Below are positions 33,159-41,702 of a DNA stretch of 42,717 nucleotides, one piece after another. Both the position numbers and the translations under genes were made by a program. A model generated the notes under the pieces. That model made no database searches. It saw only the letters and a list, made by a program, of their open reading frames with translations, and was not told where the DNA came from. Source of the stretch: Ruminiclostridium sp. (lineage in GTDB: Bacteria; Bacillota; Clostridia; Oscillospirales; Ruminococcaceae); NCBI GenBank assembly GCA_017625405.1, contig JAGALB010000011.1, positions 1 through 42,717 on the forward strand. The letters are read 5' to 3'. Position 1 is the stretch's first letter, and every line of letters begins with the position of its first letter.

Positions 33159-33977
33159 ATGATTATTTCAATAAGTGATAAGGAATTTGAACGTCTTGTC
33201 ACCTATGTCCATGATAATTATGGTATCGACCTGTCCAGAAAGCGTGTCATGATTGAGGGACGTCTTGGAAATGTTCTTGAAAAAAGAGGTTTCAAAGACT
33301 ATTCCTCATTCCTTGATATGATTTTTGCCGACAAGACGGGTACTGAGGTTGTAAACCTCATGACAAGACTTACAACAAATCATACATATTTTCTGAGAGA
33401 ACCCGAGCATTACGATTTTATGCGCAATGTGTTTCTTCCGGAAATGAAGCAGAAGAAAAAGGATAAAACCATTTATCTCTGGAGTGCAGGCTGTTCCAGC
33501 GGAGAAGAACCGTATACAAACGCTATTGAAATGGCGGAATTCTTCGGTTCTGAAGCACGCCAGTGGGATACCAAGCTTCTGGCTACGGATATTTCGCTGA
33601 AGGTGCTTGCAAAAGCTCAGCAGGCGGTTTATCACAGGGAAAGCATGAAGAATCTTTCGCCTGAAGTAGTAAAGAAGTATTTCACGCCTCTTGATAATGA
33701 GTGCTTTCAGGTTAATCAGGAAATCAGAAAGCAGGTTGTTTTCAAGGTATTCAACCTGATGGATGAAATTCCTTACAGAAAGCATCCTTTTGATATGATT
33801 TTCTGCCGTAATGTAATGATTTATTTTGACGCACAGACAAAGGTAGACCTTGTAAACAGGTTCTATGATGTGCTTGCGCCGGGCGGATATCTGTTCATCG
33901 GTCATGCGGAAAGTATTCCGAGAGATGCAACAGGTTATAAGTATATAAAGCCCGCTATTTATCAGAAACCATTCTAA
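33159..33977 (+). CDS. cheR: Chemotaxis protein methyltransferase CheR
   Basis: A 272-residue enzyme that methylates receptor glutamates with SAM. The N-terminal helical domain has 'DLSRKRVMIEGRL'; the core has 'LTTNHTYFLREPEHY', the SAM loop 'LWSAGCSSGEEPYTNAI', 'LATDISLKVLAKAQ' and 'FDMIFCRNVMIYFD'. No tetratricopeptide tail. After its stop a 12-bp hairpin (about 33976-34007) without a T-run precedes cheB. Confidence 0.97.
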   Translation: MIISISDKEFERLVTYVHDNYGIDLSRKRVMIEGRLGNVLEKRGFKDYSSFLDMIFADKTGTEVVNLMTRLTTNHTYFLREPEHYDFMRNVFLPEMKQKKKDKTIYLWSAGCSSGEEPYTNAIEMAEFFGSEARQWDTKLLATDISLKVLAKAQQAVYHRESMKNLSPEVVKKYFTPLDNECFQVNQEIRKQVVFKVFNLMDEIPYRKHPFDMIFCRNVMIYFDAQTKVDLVNRFYDVLAPGGYLFIGHAESIPRDATGYKYIKPAIYQKPF

Positions 33978-34070
33978 GGTAGTGCCGTATAAATCGGCAC
34001 TGCCTTAAAAAATATGCTGTATGAATTGTTTCGTTCAGTTTTATAATATTTCAGAGTAAGGAGCGTATTT

Positions 34071-35111
34071 ATGGCGAATAGTATTAAGGTGCTGGCGGTT
34101 GATAATTCGCCTGTATTCCTTAATTATTTGAGTACTGCGCTTAATAATATAGACGGTATAGATGTTGTGGCTACCGCTGCTACTGTGGAAACGGCACGGG
34201 AAAAGGTTGTCAGTGCAGCCCCCGATGTTGTTACACTGGACGTTGATGTCGGAGGTATCGGTTTTCTTAAAACCTTCACATCTTTTTATTCTGTTCCCGT
34301 TGTGGTTGTGACTGATTCACAGAGTGTAAATTCTGTCGATGCAATGAATGCCGGCGCTGTTGAATTTATCAGAAAGCCCTCAGGCACAAACAAGGATGAG
34401 CTTGATAAGTTTATTCTGCGTATGGCTACAATTATAAGATATGCGAGAATTACAAAGCTTCAGCCACGTAAGACAGCTGCAAAGCCAGCAATTACCCCTC
34501 AGCCTGTTGCTACGCCGATTATCACGGCAGGAAGCTTCAGAAGCGATATTGTAATTGCGCTTGGTGCCAGCACGGGCGGCACAGATGCACTTGTAGAGGT
34601 TGTGAAAAATTTTCCTGCCGATACACCGCCTGTTCTGATTACGCAGCATATGCCGCCTACATTTACAAAAATGTTTGCGGAACGCATTGACCGTATTTCA
34701 GCAATGAGCGCCAAAGAAGCAGAGGACGGCGACCGTCTGAAGCAGGGTCAGATTATTGTTGCGGCAGGCGGATTGCAGATGAGGCTGGAAAAGGACCACA
34801 GGGGATATTATATTTCCAGTAAGCCCGGCGAAAAGGTGTCGGGACACTGTCCTTCGGTAGACGTGCTTTTTGAAAGCGTTGCAAAAAATGCCGGTGCAGA
34901 CGCAATCGGTGCGATTCTTACAGGCATGGGCGCTGACGGTGCAGAGGGACTTCTTAAAATGCGCAGGGCAGGCGCCTACACAATCGGTCAGGATGAAGAA
35001 ACCTGTGTGGTTTACGGAATGCCCTGTGTCGCATTCAAAAAGGGAGCAGTTATAACACAGCTTCCGCTGCAGAAAATTGCAGAACATATTATTTCAAAGG
35101 CGAAAAAATGA
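34071..35111 (+). CDS. cheB: Chemotaxis methylesterase/deamidase CheB with altered receiver
   Basis: A 346-residue enzyme that removes methyl groups from, or deamidates, receptors. The C-terminal catalytic triad is intact: Ser167 ('GASTGG'), His193 ('TQHMPP'), Asp289 ('GMGADGA'). In the N-terminal receiver the likely phospho-Asp57 ('TLDVDV') and Lys102 ('RKP') are kept. The second acidic-pocket residue is Asn12 (AVDNSP instead of VDDS), and the usual 'MPRMDG' loop after the phospho-site is replaced by 'GGIG'. Phosphorylation may thus be weak. A GGAG site precedes the ATG. Its stop overlaps gtrA by 4 nt. Confidence 0.95.
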   Translation: MANSIKVLAVDNSPVFLNYLSTALNNIDGIDVVATAATVETAREKVVSAAPDVVTLDVDVGGIGFLKTFTSFYSVPVVVVTDSQSVNSVDAMNAGAVEFIRKPSGTNKDELDKFILRMATIIRYARITKLQPRKTAAKPAITPQPVATPIITAGSFRSDIVIALGASTGGTDALVEVVKNFPADTPPVLITQHMPPTFTKMFAERIDRISAMSAKEAEDGDRLKQGQIIVAAGGLQMRLEKDHRGYYISSKPGEKVSGHCPSVDVLFESVAKNAGADAIGAILTGMGADGAEGLLKMRRAGAYTIGQDEETCVVYGMPCVAFKKGAVITQLPLQKIAEHIISKAKK

Positions 35112-35620
35112 AAAAGAGTAATATAATTCAGTTTTTAAAATTCGGTTTTATCGGTGCATTCAACACAATTGTAAACTACATTGTATATGTGATATTAGTT
35201 GCCTTAGGAGCGCATTATATTTTTGCGAATGCAATGGGCTTCATTATAAGCGTTCTCAATGCTTATTTCTGGGGTTGCAGATTTGTTTTCAAAGAGGATG
35301 AAAAAAAGGAAAAGCGTGTATGGTGGCAGGTTCTTCTTAAGACCTACGCTTCTTATGCGCTGGGATTTTTCATTAACCTCGCTCTTCTTGTAGTGTGGGT
35401 AGATCTGCTTAATATCGGTCAGTATTTTGGCTTTGTAGGTGATATAATAGCTTATTTCAGTGGTATATTCACCTTCCTGCCTGATAGCATGACAGCCAAG
35501 GAAATCTCAGAAATCATGGGGCCTGTTCTCAATGCTTTCGTAACAATTCCCATAAATTTTGTAACTAATAAATTCTGGGCATACAGACAGAAAAATAAAC
35601 CTGATAATACTAAAGTTTAA
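35108..35620 (+). CDS. GtrA-like membrane protein
   Basis: A 170-residue protein with four membrane segments, beginning 'IIQFLKFGFIGAFNTIVNYIVYVIL' and ending 'FVTIPINFVTNKFWAYRQ', the typical edges of the GtrA family. These proteins are thought to flip lipid-linked sugars for surface glycan modification. A long loop (about 115-140) is inserted before the last helix. ATGA overlap with cheB implies coupling, an odd partner for a chemotaxis gene; glycosylation of surface appendages would be one link, by inference. Confidence 0.88.
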   Translation: MKKSNIIQFLKFGFIGAFNTIVNYIVYVILVALGAHYIFANAMGFIISVLNAYFWGCRFVFKEDEKKEKRVWWQVLLKTYASYALGFFINLALLVVWVDLLNIGQYFGFVGDIIAYFSGIFTFLPDSMTAKEISEIMGPVLNAFVTIPINFVTNKFWAYRQKNKPDNTKV

Positions 35621-35670
35621 GAAACAGCTGACGATATAACAAGTAGAATAATTATAAAGGAGTGATTTGT

Positions 35671-36342
35671 ATGATGAGCGTTGGCAGAGTTGCTGAACTT
35701 TCCAATATGACTGCTGCTACTGCGGCTAAGCCTGCAGAGCGTGCAACTGAGGAAAAGACAACTACCCTTGCTTCCGAGCATACCGACAAGTTCGTAAAGT
35801 CCGAGGCAACCTTTACACCTGCTTACACAAAGGCTTCTGTTACCGACAATCGTTCCGGCAACACAAGCGAGCAGAAACCCTCTGACGACAAGGCTGCCGC
35901 TATGGCTGGCAAAATGGAATTTACCGCAAAATCCTCACGTCAGCTTAAGAACGAGTCCATGAAGAGCATGGTATCTCAGCTTCTTACAGGTCAGGCAAGC
36001 GTTAAGGGTGACAAGATCAATATCCAGTCCCAGCTTAATGAAATTTTAAGCAGCTTCGATATCGAGCCTATCAAGGCTGATTCCGAAGATTTCTGGGGTG
36101 CTGAAAAGACAGCACAGCGCATTCTTGATTTTGCAAAGAATCTCGCAGGTGACGATTCAGATGCATTCACCACTCTGAAGAATGCTTTCCAGAAGGGCTT
36201 TGACGAAGCAGGCGGAATCTGGGGCGATAAGCTCCCTGATGTATGCCAGGATACATACGACCTTGTCCAGAAAGGCTTCGATGAATGGGAAAAGGAACTG
36301 AACGCAGCAGCGGATGCAGTTACTGAAGAAGCCGAAAAGTAA
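35671..36342 (+). CDS. Hypothetical protein at the end of the che operon
   Basis: A 223-residue soluble protein. The first ~95 residues are Ala/Thr/Lys-rich and probably disordered. The C-terminal ~100 form a helical, acidic domain ('FWGAEKTAQRILDFAKNLAG', 'GFDEAGGIWGDKLPDVCQDT', 'KGFDEWEKEL'). I recall similar 'WG..LP..-DeW' segments in proteins from motility loci, but cannot name the family surely. AAAGGAG lies 8 nt before the ATG at 35671. Terminator at 36357-36381. Confidence 0.65.
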   Translation: MMSVGRVAELSNMTAATAAKPAERATEEKTTTLASEHTDKFVKSEATFTPAYTKASVTDNRSGNTSEQKPSDDKAAAMAGKMEFTAKSSRQLKNESMKSMVSQLLTGQASVKGDKINIQSQLNEILSSFDIEPIKADSEDFWGAEKTAQRILDFAKNLAGDDSDAFTTLKNAFQKGFDEAGGIWGDKLPDVCQDTYDLVQKGFDEWEKELNAAADAVTEEAEK

Positions 36343-36356
36343 TTATTCAAAAAAAG

Positions 36357-36390
36357 AACTGCCGTACTTTGTACGGCAGTTTCTTTTTTA
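36357..36390. terminator. Terminator between convergent orf223 and orf195
   Basis: An 11-bp stem AACTGCCGTAC/GTACGGCAGTT, loop TTT, tail TCTTTTTT on plus; the minus side reads TTCTTTTTTTG, so it probably works both ways. Confidence 0.88.
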
Positions 36391-36396
36391 TATAGT

Positions 36397-36984
36397 TTAC
36401 TTGATTTCGTATTTTCCGCCCTTTGAAGCTATGATGAAAGGTAAACCGTTTTCATCAATCTGAACAGCACCGATATCTTCGCCGTCCAGGTAAACACGTG
36501 CGCTTTCAAGCTGCTTTTCGGAAAGCTTGCAGTTGTTGATAACAACCTTGACATCGCAGCCGAAATCAGCATTGCTTCTGAAATCAATTACTGTTTTCTT
36601 GTCTGTGCTCTTGACATCCATAGAAAGATTGATTTTCTTGGTGTTGATAATTGAGGCTGAATTAATCTCAATTGTTACAGAGCCTGCTTCGATGGAGAGA
36701 ATAACATTTTCCTTGTCGGCAAGTGCCTTCATGACATTTGCGGAAAGTGTGATGTTATTGGTGGAAGCAGCTTCGATTGTTGCTACGGCAACACCCTTGT
36801 CGTTTTCAGCAGCGTCCTTGATGGCATCCTTTAAGGTACCTGTTGTGACGTTGGTAGACTGAGAGGGCTTGTCTGAAAAATTGGGTGCGCTTGCGTATTC
36901 AGCAGCAAATGCTGCTACTGTAAGGGTTGCAGCGGCAACTAATGCCAGTGCGATACATGTAAGCTTCTTGGTGTTTTTTTTCAT
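36397..36984 (-). CDS. Secreted protein of unknown function
   Basis: A 195-residue protein with a clear Sec signal peptide (MKKNTKKLTCIALALVAAATLTVAAFAA) and a beta-rich mature part ('VILSIEAGSVTIEINSASI', 'KTVIDFRSNADFGCDVKVVI'). No lipobox, anchor or enzyme motif. AAGGAG is 9 nt before the ATG. 50 nt after the membrane gene upstream, with a small AACGTC/GACGTT hairpin between, so it may be co-transcribed with the exopolysaccharide genes or start on its own. Confidence 0.75.
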   Translation of the reverse strand: MKKNTKKLTCIALALVAAATLTVAAFAAEYASAPNFSDKPSQSTNVTTGTLKDAIKDAAENDKGVAVATIEAASTNNITLSANVMKALADKENVILSIEAGSVTIEINSASIINTKKINLSMDVKSTDKKTVIDFRSNADFGCDVKVVINNCKLSEKQLESARVYLDGEDIGAVQIDENGLPFIIASKGGKYEIK

Positions 36985-37034
36985 GATATATTACTCCTTT
37001 TCAATATTACTGATTTATAATAACGTCAGCGACG

Positions 37035-37529
37035 TTAATTAACTTTTTCTGAACGGGTTTTATCTTTGTCGGAAAAATATGCCCCCACAAAGAAAGCTCC
37101 GAAAATACACAGCAGCATAATAACCAGTATCATCTGGTGGGGAATGCCGCAGTATCCGCCGAGAATTTCGGCAGGCCGTGTTGTGAGTATGGCGGCAAAT
37201 TCGGACAGCGTATACATGGTAACGCTATGTCGGAAAATCTCAGGCCCTTGATAAAAAAGCACAATCACAAGCTGCGGCAGCAGCCAGTATGCGGCGCTGT
37301 AAACAATAAATCCTGTTTTCTTATTAATGCCGTTCTTTGCAGCGGTTATCAGCCATGTGAGCAGTAATACCGCAAGCAGAACGTATCTGAAAGCGCTCAG
37401 TACTCCGCTGTCAAGCCTTGCTTCGTAACTGTATGCGGCGAAAGCAAAGGTCATAAGGAAGGTGAGAAGTATGTCATCGGCAAGTGAGCCTTGCTGATGA
37501 AAGGTGTTTATAAAGACAGATTTTTTCAT
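37035..37529 (-). CDS. Integral membrane protein, unknown
   Basis: A 164-residue protein with about four hydrophobic helices ('DDILLTFLMTFAFAAYSY', 'AFRYVLLAVLLLTWLITAA', 'GFIVYSAAYWLLPQLVIVLFY', 'ILVIMLLCIFGAFFVGAYF') and a charged C-terminus. AAAGGA is 7 nt before the ATG at 37529; the frame extends upstream but lies inside epsG. It starts 13 nt after the EpsG-like stop, so it is in that operon. Family not recognised. Confidence 0.7.
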   Translation of the reverse strand: MKKSVFINTFHQQGSLADDILLTFLMTFAFAAYSYEARLDSGVLSAFRYVLLAVLLLTWLITAAKNGINKKTGFIVYSAAYWLLPQLVIVLFYQGPEIFRHSVTMYTLSEFAAILTTRPAEILGGYCGIPHQMILVIMLLCIFGAFFVGAYFSDKDKTRSEKVN

Positions 37530-37542
37530 TGCTGTATCCTTT

Positions 37543-38838
37543 TTATCCGAGCTGTTCCAGTGCGTCAAGGATTTCCTGTTCAAACTCTGCCGGGTTATCT
37601 GCGGGAGCATTACTTTCTGTCTGAACGGTAACATCCTTTTCAGGAACAGTTGTTATCTGAGGCGGTTCAGAAACTTCAGGTGAAGTTTTATCTGAAGCAG
37701 CAGTTTCGGTGTATTCCACAAAGATGTCTTCCGTTTTGTGAAATTGCGAAACATAAGGATTCACGCCGTTATAGTTGCCGCTTATAAGCAGAACGTAGCA
37801 GGAAACGGTGAACATTGCGGAAAGTATTGCCGTAGTTGTGAGCAGCGGCTTTCTGAAGCTTTTTCCTTCGGTTTTTTCGATTATGAAGTCCTTGACCGAA
37901 TCGAAAAGATCAGGAAGCAGATAAAGCACAGGTGCGAGATAGGTAAGTATTGCAAATCTGGAAAGAATAGCATGCCTTGTACCCATTATTTCAAACACGG
38001 TGGTATACATAAGGCAGTTTATATATACTGCGTTAGCGGCATTTTTTTCTGTAAGCCTTTTTCTGAACAGGAAACAGAGAATAAACAGCACACCGAACAT
38101 TATTGAATACATGGGAGAAAGTCCGTTGGCCGCCTCCACATTTGTTTCGGGGTTGTAGCTGCCATACATTTCAAAATGGCTGATAAGCCACATCATAAGC
38201 TTTTTTGAAAAAAGACAGAAAACAAAAGTTCCCAGAGAAACAATTCCAAGATAAAGATAGGAAGGTCTTATTTTTACAAGAAAGTAAAGCAGCAGCCATA
38301 TAAGTGCTGACCAGTGAAAGGCTGAAGCGATAACTGATAGAGCCATAAATCTCAGCGGATTCTTGCCGCCGATGAATTTCATGCTATAAAGCATGATTAT
38401 TGCAGCAAGAAACTGCCTTAAAAAGCAAAGTGAATTGAAGAATAACCCGAAGCAAAGGAAAGCCGCAGCGCTTATCCAGGGGTGCTGAGAATTCTTGTAA
38501 ATAAAGTAAAACAGAGCAGGATAAAAAGCAATTGATGTAAAGATGAAGGCGTAATAATATTCTTCATTTGCAAGATTCAGTATATAGAAGGGTATCAGAA
38601 ATCCCTTTTCCTGTCTCAGAAACGGAATATCAACAAGCTCCATGTATTTCATGTTGAAATACAGACCGCCGTACAGGTTGTAATCGTAGCCTACCTTGAA
38701 TCTTACGGCGGCTACAAAGGTGAACATGACTGCGGCAGCTATGCAGAAAACAATTCTGCCTGCCTTTCCGCATTTTTTGCTGCACAGCGGAATGCCTGCA
38801 GCCACAACTGCGGCAAGCATAGCGAGATAAACAGGCAT
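37543..38838 (-). CDS. EpsG-like exopolysaccharide polymerase candidate
   Basis: A 431-residue membrane protein with about 11-12 helices. 'FVAAVRFKVGYDYNLYGGLYF' near residue 45 (R..VG.DY..Y), 'FYILNL', 'FIYKNS' and 'SAFHWSALIWLLLYFL' are hallmarks of the EpsG/Wzy-like family that polymerises capsule or exopolysaccharide repeat units. A ~75-residue acidic, Thr/Pro-rich tail follows the last helix, unusual for the family. AGGAGG is just before the ATG at 38838; 15 nt after the kinase gene. Confidence 0.85.
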   Translation of the reverse strand: MPVYLAMLAAVVAAGIPLCSKKCGKAGRIVFCIAAAVMFTFVAAVRFKVGYDYNLYGGLYFNMKYMELVDIPFLRQEKGFLIPFYILNLANEEYYYAFIFTSIAFYPALFYFIYKNSQHPWISAAAFLCFGLFFNSLCFLRQFLAAIIMLYSMKFIGGKNPLRFMALSVIASAFHWSALIWLLLYFLVKIRPSYLYLGIVSLGTFVFCLFSKKLMMWLISHFEMYGSYNPETNVEAANGLSPMYSIMFGVLFILCFLFRKRLTEKNAANAVYINCLMYTTVFEIMGTRHAILSRFAILTYLAPVLYLLPDLFDSVKDFIIEKTEGKSFRKPLLTTTAILSAMFTVSCYVLLISGNYNGVNPYVSQFHKTEDIFVEYTETAASDKTSPEVSEPPQITTVPEKDVTVQTESNAPADNPAEFEQEILDALEQLG

Positions 38839-38853
38839 AAATCCTCCTGCCAT

Positions 38854-40332
38854 TTAATCGGTTGTAGTTTCTTTTTCAGCGGTTACGGTTTTGCTTTCTC
38901 CGCCGTAGCCGTAGCCTGAGCGGTATGAGTATTTTTTGCTGTAACGGCTTGTTTTTTCAGGCTTGCAGAAGGTTTTGATAAAACCGAGGGTTTTACCGTT
39001 GGCAAGCTTGATTTTATCCATAGCGCTCTGAATATCGGGGTGTGTGGTTTCGCCTTCACGGATTGTGAATACGATACCTGCAATATCCTCATTCATGAGC
39101 TGGGAGTCGGTAACCACGTTTACAGGCGGTGTGTCGAGGAATACATAATCATAATTCTGCGCAGAAGCTATAAGGAAGGATTTCATTGCTTCCGAGCCGA
39201 GAAGCTCCGAGGGATTCGGCGGGATTTTACCTGCTGTGATGATGTCGAGACCATTTACAACATAAGAGTTGAGGGCATCGGTAATGCTGGAGAAGCCGCC
39301 GAGTATTGAAGAAAGTCCCGTTTTGTTGGTTAAATTGAAATTATTGGCCATAGTGGGCTTTCTCAGGTCGCATTCAACCAGCAGGACTTCAAAGCCGGCA
39401 TTTGCAAAGGAAATGGCCAGATTTGAACAGGTAGTACTTTTACCTTCGGAAGGGTTTGAGCTGGTAACAGCAATAATTTTTCTGGGGGAATGTGCAACCG
39501 CAAACATTGTATTTGTACGTGCGGTATTGTACGCTTCGCTTATAGCGAAGGGTGTGCTTTCAGAAAGAAGGCGTTCGCTGAATTTTCCGTCGGGAACTCT
39601 GGACTTACGCATTTTCTTTCCGTAGCCGTAATCGGAATATCCGTATTTTCCGCCGCTGGAAGCACTGTCAAATTCCATGATTTCGGCAAACACAGGAACA
39701 TCGTAGGCCTTTGACAGGTTATCGTCGTGTTTTACAGCCACATCAAGCATATCACGTATAAAGAAGCTGAAGAACGCAATTGCAAGACCGACTGCAAGTC
39801 CTAAAAATGTAATTATCTGTACATTGGGGAAAGAGGGCTCTGTATTGATTTCGCCAAGCTCAACAACTTCAATCGAACCTGATTTGATGATACGCTTGAA
39901 TTCTTCCTCTGAAATTTTTACAAGCTCATTTACAATAATCTGAGCTTCTACCGGGTCTTCGCTTTCCACCTTCAGCCGCATGACCTCGGTGCTGTTTACC
40001 GATTCGGCTGTTATCATTTCGGAAAGCTGATCCTTTGTATAGGGAAGATCGAGATTGTCAATCAGGGCGTCAAGCGCAGTACCGCTTTTGAAAAGTATCT
40101 GACAGGTGTTTACAAGCTTCTGTGCTGCGTTGATATCGTTTATATTAAGTGATTCGGAAGTATTCTGGCTGTTTTCAACGTACAGGAGTGCCATTGATTC
40201 ATATTTTTTTGTAACCATAAAGTTAGAAATAAGAAATGAAGCAATTCCCGCAAGAAGTCCGAATGTAACTATTATAACAAAATGCTTTTTCAGCGTTTTG
40301 AGAAAGGCACTGATATCTAAGGTTTCTTCCAT
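38854..40332 (-). CDS. Fused Wzz/CpsC - CpsD tyrosine autokinase
   Basis: A 492-residue protein with a chain-length (Wzz) domain flanked by two membrane segments (about 18-38 and 172-192) fused to a BY-kinase. The kinase has Walker A 'SSNPSEGKSTT' (about 290), Walker A' 'VLLVECDLRKP', Walker B 'YDYVFLDTPP' and a Tyr-rich tail 'RYSKKYSYRSGYGYG' for autophosphorylation. In most Firmicutes these are two proteins (CpsC, CpsD); the one-chain form is usual in Proteobacteria and found in some Clostridia. AAGGAG is 6 nt before the ATG. It leads the exopolysaccharide operon and is divergent from the PHP phosphatase. Confidence 0.93.
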   Translation of the reverse strand: MEETLDISAFLKTLKKHFVIIVTFGLLAGIASFLISNFMVTKKYESMALLYVENSQNTSESLNINDINAAQKLVNTCQILFKSGTALDALIDNLDLPYTKDQLSEMITAESVNSTEVMRLKVESEDPVEAQIIVNELVKISEEEFKRIIKSGSIEVVELGEINTEPSFPNVQIITFLGLAVGLAIAFFSFFIRDMLDVAVKHDDNLSKAYDVPVFAEIMEFDSASSGGKYGYSDYGYGKKMRKSRVPDGKFSERLLSESTPFAISEAYNTARTNTMFAVAHSPRKIIAVTSSNPSEGKSTTCSNLAISFANAGFEVLLVECDLRKPTMANNFNLTNKTGLSSILGGFSSITDALNSYVVNGLDIITAGKIPPNPSELLGSEAMKSFLIASAQNYDYVFLDTPPVNVVTDSQLMNEDIAGIVFTIREGETTHPDIQSAMDKIKLANGKTLGFIKTFCKPEKTSRYSKKYSYRSGYGYGGESKTVTAEKETTTD

Positions 40333-40381
40333 AACTATCTCCTTGGTCTGCGGAAGACCGCAAATGTATAATTATACTATA

Positions 40382-40410
40382 ATTATATCACACAGCCCTT
40401 TCTATGTCAA
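40382..40410 (-). promoter_or_regulatory. Promoter of the exopolysaccharide kinase operon
   Basis: Minus strand TTGACA (40410-40405), 17-nt spacer, TATAAT (40387-40382). The leader has a short GCGG/CCGC hairpin before AAGGAG. Confidence 0.85.
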
Positions 40411-40465
40411 TAATATACGGCAAAATTAAGGAATCTCAGCAGCATGATAAACCGATTTCTGAGAT

Positions 40466-40494
40466 TTGACACCGATACAAAAAAGCTGTATAAT
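40466..40494 (+). promoter_or_regulatory. Promoter of the PHP phosphatase
   Basis: TTGACA (40466-40471), 17-nt spacer, TATAAT (40489-40494). It is divergent from the kinase promoter with 55 nt between the -35 boxes, room for one shared regulator. It excludes a start codon at 40444. Confidence 0.85.
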
Positions 40495-40533
40495 GTAAAT
40501 GTTGATTTTTTTATATGGAGAACGGTAATAAAG

Positions 40534-41271
40534 ATGCTTAAAGTGGATTTTCATTCGCACATACTTCCCGGAATGGATGATGGTGCAAAAAGTACAGATG
40601 AATCAGTTCGGATGCTGAAAAAACTTGCCGATGACAGCGTGGATACAGTGGTGCTTACCCCGCATTTCTATCGTCGTGATGAAAATATAAAGAGCTTTCT
40701 TGCACGGCGTGAAAAATCTTACAATGAGCTTTGCAAGGCTGTGAAAAGTATGGAAAAATGCCCGGAGCTGAGGCTTGGTGCCGAGGTTTATTATTATCCG
40801 TCCCTTTCATCAGACCCCGATTTTCATAAGCTTGTAATTGAGGGCACTGATTATGTATTGCTTGAGCTTCCTTTCGAGCGTTTTTACCATAATTTTTTCA
40901 GTGGCTATAACAAATTCGTAAGTGACTGTGAACAGAAAATAATACTTGCACATATTGAACGATATATGGATTTCGGAAATACCGAAGAGGAAATCGGCAC
41001 AATTCTGAATTTCGGAAAGGCCGTGTGCCAGATGAACTGCAATCCCATCGCAAGGGCCGGTCTGTTCAGCGGAAATAAGATTATGAAGCTGATAAAAAGC
41101 GGCATCATAAGTGTAATCGGAACTGATACACATAATCTGGACAGCCGTCCGCCACGTTTCGGAAAGGCAGAAAAGAAAATAATTTCAAAGCTGGGTAAAG
41201 ATGAATTTTCAAGGCTTTGTCACAATTCACGGCTGATACTTGAAAATTCGCCCATTAACCGCATCAGATAA
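40534..41271 (+). CDS. PHP-type protein-tyrosine phosphatase (CpsB/YwqE-like)
   Basis: A 245-residue manganese-dependent phosphatase of the PHP fold that removes phosphate from BY-kinases such as the adjacent CpsCD protein. Metal ligands are visible in 'DFHSHILPGMDDGAKS', 'LTPHFY', 'LGAEVYYYP', 'ILAHIERY' and 'GTDTHNLDSRPP'. Length is normal. I set the start at 40534 because the promoter lies within the longer open frame. Stands alone, opposite the kinase operon. Confidence 0.93.
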   Translation: MLKVDFHSHILPGMDDGAKSTDESVRMLKKLADDSVDTVVLTPHFYRRDENIKSFLARREKSYNELCKAVKSMEKCPELRLGAEVYYYPSLSSDPDFHKLVIEGTDYVLLELPFERFYHNFFSGYNKFVSDCEQKIILAHIERYMDFGNTEEEIGTILNFGKAVCQMNCNPIARAGLFSGNKIMKLIKSGIISVIGTDTHNLDSRPPRFGKAEKKIISKLGKDEFSRLCHNSRLILENSPINRIR

Positions 41272-41275
41272 AAGT

Positions 41276-41316
41276 AACACGGAGCAATGAAAACCACATT
41301 GCTCCGTGTTCTTACT
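41276..41316. terminator. Bidirectional terminator between phosphatase and spore-protein genes
   Basis: A perfect 14-bp stem (41276-41289 and 41297-41310); T-rich on both sides (CTTACT plus, ACTTTT minus). Confidence 0.82.
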
Positions 41317-41328
41317 CATTTACCGCAC

Positions 41329-41502
41329 TTACTGCTTGTTTTCGTAGCTTTCGATCATCTTTTTAACCATCTGACCGCCTACGGAACCAACCTGCTTAGC
41401 TGTAAGGTCGCCGTTGTAGCCGTTGTCCTTGAGGGGTACACCAACTTCGTTGGCAGCCTGCATCTTGATATTGCTTAAATTAGCATTCTTATTCTTAGAC
41501 AT
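41329..41502 (-). CDS. Alpha/beta-type small acid-soluble spore protein
   Basis: A 57-residue protein with the family's core 'MQAANEVGVPLKDNGYNGDLTAKQVGSVGGQMVKKMIE': the GPR protease site region, NG/GD turn and conserved 'GSVGGQMVKKMI'. It coats and protects DNA in the dormant spore. GGAGG is 10 nt before the ATG at 41502. It would be made in the forespore under sigma-G; a TATAATA at about 41560 could be part of such a promoter, but I cannot fix the -35. It shows that the organism forms spores. Confidence 0.93.
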   Translation of the reverse strand: MSKNKNANLSNIKMQAANEVGVPLKDNGYNGDLTAKQVGSVGGQMVKKMIESYENKQ

Positions 41503-41623
41503 AATAATATTTCCTCCGGAATTTTTTCTTTGCGTTGACTTTTGTCCCCGCAAAAGTATTATATCTCGGAGGATTTTTTATATTACAGGTAATTTTTTTG
41601 AAATTTGCATTTGTTTGGGAAAG

Positions 41624-41652
41624 TTGATTTCTTTATAATCGTATGGTATAAT
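41624..41652 (+). promoter_or_regulatory. Promoter of the 82-residue Cys protein
   Basis: TTGATT (41624-41629), 17-nt spacer, TATAAT (41647-41652); GGAGG then the ATG at 41703. Confidence 0.75.
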
Positions 41653-41702
41653 GTCTTAAAATAATGTGCCGTTTAAAAAGTGACGAGTTACGGAGGAAAA
41701 GG

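Noticed and set aside
33976-34007. Terminator between cheR and cheB
   Set aside because: The hairpin is strong but has no T-run on either strand, so it is more likely a processing or stability element.
40444-40533. Longer N-terminus for the PHP phosphatase
   Set aside because: A consensus promoter lies inside it, and the family motif starts directly after the ATG at 40534.
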